Shown one piece after another: positions 24,050 through 32,832 of a DNA stretch of 45,811 bases. Both the position numbers and the translations under genes were made by a program. Positions within the stretch are counted from its first letter, which is position 1. The number at the start of each line of letters is the position of its first letter. The stretch is from a virus, in IMG/VR virus record IMGVR_UViG_3300035698_014120, positions 1 through 45,811 of that record; one strand, 5' to 3'. A model generated the notes under the pieces. That model made no database searches. It worked only from the letters and a program-made list of their open reading frames with translations, and was not told where the DNA came from.

Positions 24050-25662
24050 CTGAATGGTCTCGGAATACTTGTCGGTCTGGCCGACGATTTCTTATTCACA
24101 TGATTAGCAAGTGCTTTCGCAGCATCCTGATCACGCCCGATATCGCTGAACATTTGATCGCCAATTCTGATATTTACTGGAGAACCAGAGAATACCTTCT
24201 CACTCGAAGTCGGACCGATGGCTTTCATCGTCTGAGTTGGTGATTTGCCTTTGATCCAATCTGGAACTGAGTCAGTGATCCAGTTCCAAGCTTCGCGGAT
24301 ATACCCGGCAGTTTTATAGAGAGCCGTGCCAAGTCCGATAACGGCTGCAATGATGACACCAAACTCAACCGCCGCAGTTGCCAGAACGCCTGCAATAGGC
24401 CCGATCACTAAAAACAGAGCACCCAATGCTAAGATGATTGGGCCGATAACAGCGACCAAGCCTGCAATGATACCGCCCCATTTCAGCATTTCCGGCGATG
24501 CGTTTTCGCGCACCCACTCGATCACTTCTTTAATGCGATCCAAAAATCCCGAAAGCGTCTCAAGAATACCGGCGCGCACCATGTCAACGCCGATAGCTTT
24601 GATGGCATCACCGACGCCACGAGCAGACTCACGGAAGGCTCTAATCTTTTTGAGGTCATCAAGCGTCATGAATGAGCCGCTATCCTCGGCGGCCTGACCA
24701 AGGCGGTTTAGTTCGGCAGATCCGCCTGCGAGCAGTGGAACGAGGCGAGTAGCATCGCCGGCAAGCCCCTCCAACAGGAACGACAGCTCTTCGATACCGC
24801 CACCGCTCTTAATGACCTTATCGACAAGTGTTTCGAGAACATCCAAAGAGTCTTTACCGGTAAAAAGCTTCTTCGCAGCAGCCTTAATCTTTTTGTCGTC
24901 GCCAATGATATTTTTTGAAACCAAGCCCAGATCGACGGCAACCGTTTCCATGAAATCCACAAGCGGCCCTGCGCCTGTCAACTTAATATCGCCAAGGCGG
25001 TCGTTCATATCCTTTAGGATGTCGCCAGCCTTTTCACTATCAAAGCCAACATCGCGGATAGCAGCCGCAAACCGCTGAAATCTCACCAGGTCAGCATCGT
25101 TCTGATCAAGGCCAGCAACCTGGGCCCCGATTTGAAGCGTCTGCGCACGCTCATTGATACCAGATACAGCAGCACCACCAGCAGCAGCACCAGAGGCAAC
25201 AGCAGCACCAGCCGCGACGCTCGCCTTCTTGCCGATGCCGATCATCTTACTGCCGATCCGGTTTAGGCTTTTGCTGATCTTCTCGGCAGTGGTTGATGTA
25301 TCTCTGCCGATTGAAGCATTGATGCGCCGGATCTTTGTTTCGGCATTTTGGAAACCATTCGCGTAGTCACGGGTTGTGATTGCGCCAGATGCCTTGAGCT
25401 TCTTTAACTCATCTTGTGTTTTTCTTAAGGCCTCAATCTGCTTATCCGCAAGAGCCTCAGAATTTGTGCTCAAAGACGTCAATACCTGGCTGGCAGTTCG
25501 TGCGGTTTTCTTAACGCTATTTCCAGTAGACGAAACAGCGCTTTCAGTAGCGCTGGCCGCGTCAGAAACTCCATTGATTGAACCGGCAAGCTTCTTCATG
25601 CTTCCGATAGCGCCGTCTACCGACGCCTTGATAGCAACTACGAGTGGTTTGCGGCTGGCCAT
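24046..25662 (-). CDS. Tail tape measure protein, 538 aa
   Basis: A long helical protein after the tail-chaperone genes. Coiled-coil N-terminus (about 1-150), a hydrophobic Gly/Ala stretch (AGAAVASGAAAGGAAVSG), and a membrane-like block around 395-460 (IIAGLVAVIGPIILALGALFLVIGP) are typical of tape measures. At roughly 0.15 nm per residue the tail would be about 80 nm, short for a siphovirus. It ends in a basic tail (RPTSIPRPFR). Confidence 0.85.
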   Translation of the reverse strand: MASRKPLVVAIKASVDGAIGSMKKLAGSINGVSDAASATESAVSSTGNSVKKTARTASQVLTSLSTNSEALADKQIEALRKTQDELKKLKASGAITTRDYANGFQNAETKIRRINASIGRDTSTTAEKISKSLNRIGSKMIGIGKKASVAAGAAVASGAAAGGAAVSGINERAQTLQIGAQVAGLDQNDADLVRFQRFAAAIRDVGFDSEKAGDILKDMNDRLGDIKLTGAGPLVDFMETVAVDLGLVSKNIIGDDKKIKAAAKKLFTGKDSLDVLETLVDKVIKSGGGIEELSFLLEGLAGDATRLVPLLAGGSAELNRLGQAAEDSGSFMTLDDLKKIRAFRESARGVGDAIKAIGVDMVRAGILETLSGFLDRIKEVIEWVRENASPEMLKWGGIIAGLVAVIGPIILALGALFLVIGPIAGVLATAAVEFGVIIAAVIGLGTALYKTAGYIREAWNWITDSVPDWIKGKSPTQTMKAIGPTSSEKVFSGSPVNIRIGDQMFSDIGRDQDAAKALANHVNKKSSARPTSIPRPFR

Positions 25663-25665
25663 TTA

Positions 25666-25878
25666 TTACAACTTATCAAAATCAAAGGTATCAGGATCGT
25701 CTTCACCGCTCATATCCATCAAGATTTTTTCAAATCCCTTATCGTCTGCATGTTGAGCGGCGCGGGCGATTATCATCATCTCTTGCAGTTCATTCATTCG
25801 ACGCTCGGCCCTTGCTTTATCGAAGGCTAAGAGCTGCGGCATCGACATCGAATATGGATCGTGGCCGGAAGCAGACAT
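25666..25878 (-). CDS. gpT-like tail assembly chaperone part, 70 aa
   Basis: A short acidic helical frame between the gpG-like gene and the tape measure, as for lambda G/T. It has its own ATG at 25878, but its frame stays open upstream across the end of the gpG-like gene in the -1 frame. It may be made as a frameshift fusion. Confidence 0.65.
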   Translation of the reverse strand: MSASGHDPYSMSMPQLLAFDKARAERRMNELQEMMIIARAAQHADDKGFEKILMDMSGEDDPDTFDFDKL

Positions 25879-25895
25879 CCGTTCGAAAAGGGCTA

Positions 25896-26306
25896 TTAGC
25901 TCTTCAGAACTTCCACGCCGGCCTTCGCTTCCAAGTTCTGAAGTCCGGCGAGGATCTTTTCCAAGATACCATCAGGAATAGAGTGCTCCATGATCGCAGC
26001 CAAAATATCAGCCTCTTCATCGAGGCAGAGCGTGGCTTCTCGGATTTCTGAAACTTCAGACCGAAGACCTGATGCAAAAAGCGTATCAATGACATCAGGG
26101 CCGGCATTACCGATCGCAGCAATCAGACGACCAGAGGCACCATCATCTTCATCATTCCAGGCCGCTACAACGCCGGGGGCGGATTGCATTAGTCGGAAAA
26201 TATCGCGTGATGTCAGTCGATAAATATCAACAGATTGACCGCGGAGTTTGATAGAGCCAGCAGGAATGTCTGCCGGCGCTACCTTAGCAAGTTCAGAGAA
26301 ACGCAT
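25896..26306 (-). CDS. gpG-like tail assembly chaperone, 136 aa
   Basis: In the position and size class of lambda gpG, between tail tube and tape measure. The sequence VDIYRLTSRDIFRLMQSAPGV and an acidic helical C-terminus fit a tail assembly chaperone that coats the tape measure. The -1 frame is open over the last 100 bases or so, with a candidate slip at 25956-25962 (minus-strand GGAAAAG). Confidence 0.75.
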   Translation of the reverse strand: MRFSELAKVAPADIPAGSIKLRGQSVDIYRLTSRDIFRLMQSAPGVVAAWNDEDDGASGRLIAAIGNAGPDVIDTLFASGLRSEVSEIREATLCLDEEADILAAIMEHSIPDGILEKILAGLQNLEAKAGVEVLKS

Positions 26307-26326
26307 TGTTATTCCCAGTCAGTTTA

Positions 26327-27088
26327 TTATTCAGCGTCGATTTCAACGAAACGGCCGAAAGGAGCATCGGGCGAGTTCGGGTTCGAAATAACATCACCGG
26401 AGAGCGACAAAGTGATTTTGCCGGTGTCTTCTTGAACAACAGTCAGATCGCCGTCCGGAATGACGTTGATGAGGCATTTCTCGAGCTTGAACCGCTTACC
26501 GCCGCGCTTTTGCTTTTGAACAACCAGCAACTCACCAGTAATGCCGTTCGGGTTTTCCAGAATGTTGGCGACGAGACGACCATCACCTGCGACGATCTCA
26601 GGGGCGTCAAATGTGATATCTACGGTTGCCTGGACGGTAAGGAACTCAATCGTTCCGGCGCTTGCATCGAGTGCGTAATCAATACCCGCTTCGAGATCGG
26701 CAGAACCGTCAGTGACGATTACATTGCTCACGTTGAGAAATTTGAGATCAATCAGATCGCCGTCTTCGACATTGGCTGCCGTAAGGTTTTCGGCCAGAGC
26801 AGCGGTCTGAAGATATGCTTTTTCATCAGAAGCATTGACCAGGCACCAGTTGCGAGCCGAACTCTCACGAAGAACGAAAGAGATCTTTGCACTCGATTCA
26901 GTTGTCTCGACATCTTCTTTGACTTTTACGCCAGAGCCGCTTGCCCAGTAGTCTTCGCGCGTCGTTTCAATACTGCGAGACAGGCTTTCGAGGTGTCCAA
27001 GGTTCCGGAAACTGGTCTTACCAGTGGGGCGGAAATAAGCCCATCCAGACATGTTGCGGACGTTTTTGATGTTTGCGGCACTTGCCAT
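26327..27088 (-). CDS. Major tail tube protein, 253 aa
   Basis: Beta-rich tail tube subunit, placed just before the chaperone genes as in lambda-type tails. The N-terminus MASAANIKNVRNMSGWAYFRPTG, the long hairpin-like ETTREDYWASGSGVKVKE and the ordered beta strands support this. It has its own late-type element (27122-27149) directly upstream, consistent with a need for high expression. Confidence 0.83.
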   Translation of the reverse strand: MASAANIKNVRNMSGWAYFRPTGKTSFRNLGHLESLSRSIETTREDYWASGSGVKVKEDVETTESSAKISFVLRESSARNWCLVNASDEKAYLQTAALAENLTAANVEDGDLIDLKFLNVSNVIVTDGSADLEAGIDYALDASAGTIEFLTVQATVDITFDAPEIVAGDGRLVANILENPNGITGELLVVQKQKRGGKRFKLEKCLINVIPDGDLTVVQEDTGKITLSLSGDVISNPNSPDAPFGRFVEIDAE

Positions 27089-27121
27089 TGGTAGCTCCCG
27101 GGGAATAATCTCTTACAAGAG

Positions 27122-27149
27122 ATATCAGTCCCCAAAAGCAGTTTCGGGC
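27122..27149 (-). promoter_or_regulatory. Late-type element copy 3 (upstream of tail tube)
   Basis: Minus strand: GCCCGAAAC, seven bases, GGGGACTGATAT, then CTCTTGTAAGA. It ends 33 bp before the tail tube start. Confidence 0.78.
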
Positions 27150-27151
27150 GG

Positions 27152-27583
27152 TTAGTCCCGTTCAATTTCCATTGTCATCGAAACAGCAAATCCAGCGACG
27201 CCAGGCTTATCCTCGATAACGATTGGCAACTTCGACATCTCTGGCTTTGTGCCTTCGCGGATCAAGTCCAATAGGGTGGAGTTTTCAATGGCGGCGCGCA
27301 GGACTGCCCATTTTTCATTCAACTCTGCATATACAGCCATGGGATCTGTTCTGTTGATAATCACCTCGATCGTCGGTGAAATCTTCCAATATACAGTCCA
27401 ACCATCTACCGGCATTCCGTCATCTTCGATCACCTCTTCTTCGCCAGTGTCGACAAATACCATAGGCAGATCATCCTGACCGGGATCATATGGGAAATTG
27501 ATTTCAACTGGCAAATCAAGGACACCGGCGATCCGGATTATTTCATTTAGTGCAGCCTCAACAGCATCTACTTTATCGGCCAT
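27152..27583 (-). CDS. gpU-like tail terminator, 143 aa
   Basis: Size, order and pattern (LPMVFVDTGEEEVIED...IEVIINRTDP) fit a tail-terminator/minor tail U-type protein that caps the tail tube. The ATG at 27583 overlaps the preceding gene end; a TTG just before it is possible. Assignment rests mainly on synteny. Confidence 0.65.
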   Translation of the reverse strand: MADKVDAVEAALNEIIRIAGVLDLPVEINFPYDPGQDDLPMVFVDTGEEEVIEDDGMPVDGWTVYWKISPTIEVIINRTDPMAVYAELNEKWAVLRAAIENSTLLDLIREGTKPEMSKLPIVIEDKPGVAGFAVSMTMEIERD

Positions 27584-28073
27584 CAATCAACTCCTTTTCA
27601 ATCAGTTCAACATAATCATTTAGGTTGCCCTCTGCGATGTCAGAGAGACGCTTAGTCTTGTCGACAGCTTTTCTCTTAATAGTTTGTGCGATAAGAGCGA
27701 TTGGACGCGCCTTTTCGCCTTCACCCTCAAAAAGGAACATTCGTCCATTCACAGCGGCGACAAAATCGCCGTCCAGTTTCCGATATTCCTTTTTCAGGTT
27801 GATGCGGAGGCCGTGCCCTGGCTTCGCTTTCGCGATAGAGCCGTATTCACGAGATCGCGCATCGGGGCCGACATCTCGATGAACAAGCGTCCCGGTGCGA
27901 AATACTTTGTATTTCATTTGCTTTTTTCGGATTGAACTTACTTTTCCGAGAGTTTTTTTAGCCTCACGAATGTTTTTAGCACCGATCTTGCGTCCGGCTC
28001 TTTTCCGAGCATTCAGGGCATCACGATCAAACTGATCCATGAACTTCTTCGCGTCCCATCCATCAAGTGCCAT
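27573..28073 (-). CDS. Minor tail/tail-completion protein (gp10/gpZ-like), 166 aa
   Basis: A very basic protein (RKRAGRKIGAKNIREAKKTLGK at the N-terminus) with RSREYGSIAKAKPGHGLRINLK, reminiscent of HK97 gp10/lambda gpZ tail-completion proteins. It sits between head-tail adaptor and tail terminator, as expected. Confidence 0.68.
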   Translation of the reverse strand: MALDGWDAKKFMDQFDRDALNARKRAGRKIGAKNIREAKKTLGKVSSIRKKQMKYKVFRTGTLVHRDVGPDARSREYGSIAKAKPGHGLRINLKKEYRKLDGDFVAAVNGRMFLFEGEGEKARPIALIAQTIKRKAVDKTKRLSDIAEGNLNDYVELIEKELIDGR

Positions 28074-28080
28074 AACTACC

Positions 28081-28662
28081 TCAGACCAACAGTTTCAGCA
28101 TAGCCAGGCCGTCCGGCAAAACGCGCGATACAGACTGTTGCTTGCCGGAAATACGAATAGCGGTGCCTGCCTTCACATCACCGACGTCAGCAACTCTCAC
28201 AGCGATCATTGCGCGGCTTACGATGATGCGAGTGCCATCCCGCCCAATCTCTTCGATTTCAACGGAAGGCATGACGTTAGCGGAGATTGTCAGCCAGTTG
28301 CCGTCAAGTTGCAGACCGATTTCCTGATCAAGTGGAATGTCGCCGGACGCGTCAAAAACAGCGATAGCCTCGCCTTCAATCCGTTCGAGCTTAATGTCAG
28401 ACAGACCAGGCACAGACGACGGCATTACAGCGTCAATGCGGTATGTCGCGCCCTCTGCGTTGATTGTGCCACCGCGGCGCAGTCGAGCGTCTGCAAGCAC
28501 GACGCCAGACGCGTCAGAGCCGATCAACTGATCGCGCCGGGATGTGCGAAATGCCTTGTCAGACTCCTGAACAAGAACGCGCAGATCAAACTCATGCGGC
28601 GTGCGGCGGTAGACGCCCGGCACGGTCGGCATTGCGTCGAAAAGGTCTTGTCCAAAATCCAA
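28081..28662 (-). CDS. Head-tail connector-region protein, 193 aa
   Basis: Not recognised by sequence. It is the first gene after the capsid gene and its terminator, where head completion or FII-like proteins lie. The start is TTG 28662 with TAGGAG about eight to nine bases upstream. Beta-rich. Confidence 0.6.
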   Translation of the reverse strand: MDFGQDLFDAMPTVPGVYRRTPHEFDLRVLVQESDKAFRTSRRDQLIGSDASGVVLADARLRRGGTINAEGATYRIDAVMPSSVPGLSDIKLERIEGEAIAVFDASGDIPLDQEIGLQLDGNWLTISANVMPSVEIEEIGRDGTRIIVSRAMIAVRVADVGDVKAGTAIRISGKQQSVSRVLPDGLAMLKLLV

Positions 28663-28679
28663 AGCGTGTGGCTCCTATG

Positions 28680-28709
28680 AAAAAGGCCCCGCCGTTTGCG
28701 GGCGGGGCC
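28680..28709 (-). terminator. Strong minus-strand terminator after the capsid gene
   Basis: GGCCCCGCC / GGCGGGGCC, a perfect 9-bp stem with a 7-base loop, followed on the minus strand by TTTTT. It would lower expression of head-tail genes relative to the capsid. Confidence 0.88.
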
Positions 28710-28747
28710 TGGTAGTAAGGGCTGGGGTGGCAGCCCTAACTTAGTTC

Positions 28748-29746
28748 TTAGGCAGTGACCGAGCGGGCACCGATCAGGCACTCAGGCTGAGTGACATAGT
28801 GGATCGGCAGCGAAGCGATCTCTACGCCGTAGCCTTTGCCGTATGGCAGAACCTCAGGTGTCGCGTAGAGCGGCAGGCCGAGGGTGTTGGAAGCCTCAGG
28901 GTTGTCCAGAGGGGTGTAGGCAGTGCGGAACAGGCCAGGGACGCCAGCAGGAACCGTGCGAACTTCGTCATCACCGATGGAAGCGCCGAAGTAAGGAACG
29001 TGCACAGCGTCGAAGGCTTCGAAGTTGGCGCGCTGACCGCCAGCACCTGCGCGGTTGACCGCACCGTCCTGAAAACGCTCATACAGACCTGCAACCGCGT
29101 CGGAAGTGCGGAAGTCGCGCCAAGCGTTCTTGCCGTAGACATGAACGATGTCGGTAGCAACATCAGCATTCACGCCGAGACCGGTGCGGGAGTAATCGCC
29201 CATGTCAGCGTAGAAGTTCTGAAGCGTCTTGCGGTCAGCAGTAGCGAAGTCGATCAGGACATCGTCAGGCTTAGCAACACCGGCAGCATCGTAGAAGTCG
29301 AAGATCTCGGAAACGCCGTCTTTGGCATACTGAACACCTTTGATTGCACCAAAGCGCAGGTTCTCGTGTGTGTAGTCGATGGAGCGAGTAACCGGGCTGG
29401 TGTGCTGGCTCAGAACCGTTTCGAAGGTCTCGAGTTCGTCTTCTTCGCCGAATGCGCGGACATCCTGAATGTCGCCGGCGGAGATGTTGACGACGCGGCC
29501 AAGCTTGACAGATGCGATCGGATACACAGCGCGGCCATTGATGCCGCCGAGCGTGGATGCAGGAGCAACCTGGTTGCGTGCAGTGGGGTCGATAAGCTCA
29601 AGGCCGGACTGGCCGCGCTCGATCATGACGGTCGCGGCGCGGATGCGCTCGATCGTAAACATACGAGCCAAGAAGGTATCGACGGGTGTCCGCTTGTTGA
29701 CCGCAGCGGTCAGCTTTGCGAGCGTGAAGTTGTCTTTATTGAACAT
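28748..29746 (-). CDS. Major capsid protein, lambda gpE-like, 332 aa
   Basis: The opening MFNKDNFTLAKLTAAVNKRTPVDTFLARMF, the conserved TVMIERGQSGLELI, and the RFGAIKGVQYAKDG and YVTQPECLIGARSV stretches (fragments of the E-loop and C-terminal strands) fit the phage major capsid protein E family. ATG 29746 with CGAGG eight bases upstream is the start; a longer in-frame start has no support. It follows the protease/scaffold gene and is followed by a strong terminator. Confidence 0.92.
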   Translation of the reverse strand: MFNKDNFTLAKLTAAVNKRTPVDTFLARMFTIERIRAATVMIERGQSGLELIDPTARNQVAPASTLGGINGRAVYPIASVKLGRVVNISAGDIQDVRAFGEEDELETFETVLSQHTSPVTRSIDYTHENLRFGAIKGVQYAKDGVSEIFDFYDAAGVAKPDDVLIDFATADRKTLQNFYADMGDYSRTGLGVNADVATDIVHVYGKNAWRDFRTSDAVAGLYERFQDGAVNRAGAGGQRANFEAFDAVHVPYFGASIGDDEVRTVPAGVPGLFRTAYTPLDNPEASNTLGLPLYATPEVLPYGKGYGVEIASLPIHYVTQPECLIGARSVTA

Positions 29747-29763
29747 GCTTTTAGCCTCGTTGT

Positions 29764-30789
29764 TCAGATTTTGCCGAAGTTGGCGTTCATTGCCGCAATG
29801 GATGCGTTCCAAGGTGCGGGTGCTTTGCGCTGCGACGCCGTCTCGACATTCGGCCGTGCAGTCATCACCGGCGCGTTGACCGCGTCGGATTTCATTTTCG
29901 CAACGATCGGATCGACCGGAGCGGGTGTTTCGATTTCAGGCTCAACTGGTTCCGTGATCAGGCTGCCCGCGCTTTTCAGATCTTCAGCAACATCGGCCGA
30001 GACGCTCATCGAAATGGTTTTCCCATTCACGCAAAGCTCAACCGAAACGAGTTCAGGTGTCTCTACGACGGTGTCATCTTCAACAGCGACTTCAGTTTCA
30101 GTCGCGACAGTGTCGAGAGTGACTTCATCGAGCAAATCCATCGGAACATTTGCGAACTCGCGCAGATCCTCTTCGTCAACTTCGGCAGACATCGAAATAT
30201 CAACCACAGATCCGAAGAAACCCGCCTCAACAGCCTCCTGGCCGAGGAACCACTTTTCCTCATCCATCCAAGCCTCAATGACAGAAAGATCTTGTCCGCT
30301 AACGTCGGCGTAGATTTGAGCGGCCTGAGCGTTGATCGTATCGCCAAGTGCTGCAACTTCGCGCAGGTCTTTCGTGCGACCGACAACGCCAATCGTTGCC
30401 TGATGGATCATGAAACGTGCATTTGCGCCGATGCGCCGAGTTTCGCACGCACAGATAATCACAGACGCAGCAGATGCCGCGATACCCAGAACAGTTCCGG
30501 TTGTTTTGCCTTTTGCGGCCTTGATCGTATCAACGATCGCCATCGCCTCGACAATATCTCCGCCGCGGCTATTAACCTGAATGTCGATATTGGAAGTTTC
30601 AGAGTCGATTGCTTCAAACTGAGAAATGAAATCCTCGGCAGTTTGTTCCCATGCGTCGATGCTACCAAAAATGCGGATTGTGAAATCGGTTTCACTACCC
30701 TCCATCTTCGCGATGTCGAAACCACCAGGCCTGCCAGAAGAAACAGGCGCTTTGGTGTGATAAAGTGCAATTGCGTCGTGTTTACTCAT
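29764..30789 (-). CDS. ClpP/S49-like head maturation protease with C-terminal scaffold-like region, 341 aa
   Basis: Serine protease: VNSRGGDIVEAM (oxyanion region), GIAASAASVI (catalytic Ser, about residue 107-108) and RFMIHQA (catalytic His). The C-terminal 140 residues are acidic, Val/Glu/Pro-rich and probably act as scaffold, ending PAPWNASIAAMNANFGKI. This matches lambda gpC/Nu3 organisation, here as one chain. The start lies 27 bp from late element 4. Confidence 0.9.
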   Translation of the reverse strand: MSKHDAIALYHTKAPVSSGRPGGFDIAKMEGSETDFTIRIFGSIDAWEQTAEDFISQFEAIDSETSNIDIQVNSRGGDIVEAMAIVDTIKAAKGKTTGTVLGIAASAASVIICACETRRIGANARFMIHQATIGVVGRTKDLREVAALGDTINAQAAQIYADVSGQDLSVIEAWMDEEKWFLGQEAVEAGFFGSVVDISMSAEVDEEDLREFANVPMDLLDEVTLDTVATETEVAVEDDTVVETPELVSVELCVNGKTISMSVSADVAEDLKSAGSLITEPVEPEIETPAPVDPIVAKMKSDAVNAPVMTARPNVETASQRKAPAPWNASIAAMNANFGKI

Positions 30790-30815
30790 CGGACTTCCCG
30801 TATTACTTACAAGAG

Positions 30816-30843
30816 ATATCAGTCCCCTCCGCGCGTTTCGGGC
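30816..30843 (-). promoter_or_regulatory. Late-type element copy 4 (upstream of protease/capsid)
   Basis: Minus strand: GCCCGAAAC, seven bases, GGGGACTGATAT, then CTCTTGTAAG. In this copy the flanks also form a hairpin CCCTCCGC/GCGGAGGG. Confidence 0.78.
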
Positions 30844-30849
30844 GGAGGG

Positions 30850-32496
30850 TTAGGTATTTTCTTTGACTGGATTGGTGAGCGCTCTATATTCCGCAATCTC
30901 AGTGGTTTCCCATCCGAGGTTTTGCGAGATCATCCGATCTGTCCAGTGATCTGGAATAGGCTTCAACCCACTCTCAATATTCCGGATCAGATCAGAAAGC
31001 CTCTCTGCAAGAACCCGAGCCGGGTCATCACCCTGGCGGCGGATGATGTCGCTATTCGTGGCGAACTCTGCATCGACCTCAGTCTTCCAGCTCGCCACTT
31101 CTTGCGCCCGGTGCAGGTTCGGAAACGGCTGACCAACAAAGTCGACATCAAGGAAGTCATCAAGGGTCGTGCCCGCGGGCGGCGTCCAAAGGCCCTCTGC
31201 ATAAGCAAGACGGACAAAGGCATTCCAGACCGGAATATTGAACATCGCATTGAAGTCACGGCGCCATGAGTCAATCTGACGCTCAAACTGTTGCGCGATG
31301 CCTTTGTAAATGCGGTCGTTCAAGCCGGCCACATCACCGAACAAAAACTCCATCGGAATATTGACCGACGATGCGATCGCAAGTTTGATCTCGCGCACAA
31401 AGGGAGCGAAAGTGTTTCCGCTTTCGGCAGGCGACGTCATCTGGATTTCAGCGCCGTGCGGCAGTGTCGCAACCGATCCATCGGTCGCAGGTGCTACAAA
31501 ACGCTCAATCGGTGCCTGAACTTCTTCGTCCTGGCCGTTGTAATATTTACCCGTCGCCGGATCAAATGACACATCAGCCAGTTCGGCTTTTTCGTCGTCG
31601 GTAAGATCTGGTAGTTTCAGCCAGTAAGCGATGTTTGACGTTAGGATTTTGCGTGTGAGCTCTGCGCCGTAGTAGCGCTCTAAATCGCTGATTTTGATCA
31701 GGGCGCGGGTCAGCCAAGGCTCGCCGCGCATTGCGCCTGCCTCATTCTGCTTCATCACATGCAGGAGAAGATCGGAAGATACCTTGAAGACCTGCCCTTG
31801 CGACGTTGCTTTATAGCCGTTCGAGCGATCGCCTGGATGCTCTTTGTAGACATAGAAGTCAGTCACATAGTTTTGGTCATCGACCAGCTGACCGGCCTTT
31901 GCATCGGAGATGAAGGGCGTTTCAGTCGGAACCATCTCTGTGGGAAGGATCTGAACTTGCATAGGCACAGCAAGCCGTTCGGCAACCTTGCCAGTTCTGA
32001 ACCGAAGATAGGCAAAGCATTCGCCGCCAATCCACCATTCACGCCAAGCCTGCTCTTGAACAAAGCCGAAATCGCCGAGACATTCAGCCCCTGCCCGCTT
32101 CGTCCAACGCTTCCAAAGTTTCATAAGCTTCTGGTCGGAACAGACCGGCGACATACCCTTACCAATGCCGTAAGCGACGGAGACATCAACGGGGCGAGCC
32201 GCAAATCCATTCATACGCACGGCATAGCGAACCATGCTCACAATCGAAGAATGGTTCCTGGTCAGTGCAGAGGCGACGGCCTCACCATTGCCTCGGGCGA
32301 AGTCTTTGCGATCAGCGAGAGCGCGTCCAAAGTCGTAATCCATCCGTGCAGTCGGCGTGGCTGTAAACGAAACAGAAACTGGCGTCATCGCAGTCGAAGA
32401 CATCATCGAAATGCGGCCGGAATGATTTGGAACCGGTGCGGCCTGCATCGTTGCGGTAGACCTGGAACGATTTGGCTGTGTTCTTTTTCTTGACAT
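30850..32496 (-). CDS. Portal protein, lambda gpB family, 548 aa
   Basis: Forms the dodecameric DNA entry ring of the procapsid. A disordered basic N-terminus (1-50), then MDYDFGRALADRKDFARGNGE, SIVSMVRYAVRMNGFAARP, a conserved AECLGDFGFVQEQAWREWWIGGE and SSVNIPMEFLFGDVAGLNDRIYKGI are typical of lambda-type portals. Length is normal. Co-transcribed with the gpW-like gene three bases upstream. Confidence 0.93.
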   Translation of the reverse strand: MSRKRTQPNRSRSTATMQAAPVPNHSGRISMMSSTAMTPVSVSFTATPTARMDYDFGRALADRKDFARGNGEAVASALTRNHSSIVSMVRYAVRMNGFAARPVDVSVAYGIGKGMSPVCSDQKLMKLWKRWTKRAGAECLGDFGFVQEQAWREWWIGGECFAYLRFRTGKVAERLAVPMQVQILPTEMVPTETPFISDAKAGQLVDDQNYVTDFYVYKEHPGDRSNGYKATSQGQVFKVSSDLLLHVMKQNEAGAMRGEPWLTRALIKISDLERYYGAELTRKILTSNIAYWLKLPDLTDDEKAELADVSFDPATGKYYNGQDEEVQAPIERFVAPATDGSVATLPHGAEIQMTSPAESGNTFAPFVREIKLAIASSVNIPMEFLFGDVAGLNDRIYKGIAQQFERQIDSWRRDFNAMFNIPVWNAFVRLAYAEGLWTPPAGTTLDDFLDVDFVGQPFPNLHRAQEVASWKTEVDAEFATNSDIIRRQGDDPARVLAERLSDLIRNIESGLKPIPDHWTDRMISQNLGWETTEIAEYRALTNPVKENT

Positions 32497-32498
32497 GA

Positions 32499-32753
32499 TT
32501 ACTCCGCCAGCGGGCGTCTGATTGAATAGAGGGAATAAGTTGCTGGAATTCGGCCACTCACCGATGCAACTTTGCGACGGATCTCTGACTGGATTTCATT
32601 TGCAACAACGAGCATCGATGCAGGGCTGGCATACGAAAATGTTTGGCCGTTATAGCCAAACGAAAGGACGCCCTTGGCGCGCCTATCCATGATGGTATTT
32701 TTGAGACCTCGAAGATATTCTAAGTCTCTATCTGCCCAAAGGCCTTCGGCCAT
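32499..32753 (-). CDS. gpW-like head-tail joining protein, 84 aa
   Basis: A small basic protein between TerL and portal, the exact place of lambda gpW. LEYLRGLKNTIMDRRAKGVLSFGYNGQTFSYASPASMLVVANEIQSEI fits the gpW pattern of a helix, a short beta hairpin and a helix. The SD is AGGAG. Late element 5 precedes it. Confidence 0.82.
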   Translation of the reverse strand: MAEGLWADRDLEYLRGLKNTIMDRRAKGVLSFGYNGQTFSYASPASMLVVANEIQSEIRRKVASVSGRIPATYSLYSIRRPLAE

Positions 32754-32780
32754 CGATACTCTCCTGTGATCTTACAAGAG

Positions 32781-32808
32781 ATATCAGTCCCCGAAGACTG
32801 TTTCGGGC
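32781..32808 (-). promoter_or_regulatory. Late-type element copy 5 (upstream of gpW/portal)
   Basis: Minus strand: GCCCGAAAC, seven bases, GGGGACTGATAT, then CTCTTGTAAGA. CCCGAA/TTCGGG forms a perfect 6-bp dyad here. Confidence 0.78.
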
Positions 32809-32832
32809 AGCGAAAGAAAGACAGACAGGCAG

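Noticed and set aside
26306-27094. 262-aa plus-strand frame opposite the tail tube gene
   Set aside because: Mirror of a late-operon gene with its own element; no SD or neighbours on the plus strand.
28799-30313. 504-aa plus-strand frame across capsid and protease genes
   Set aside because: Antisense to two well-supported virion genes, no SD, low-complexity Val/Ser/Thr composition; a shadow of codon bias.
30292-31269. 325-aa plus-strand frame over protease and portal
   Set aside because: Crosses two convincing minus-strand genes and a late element; shadow frame.
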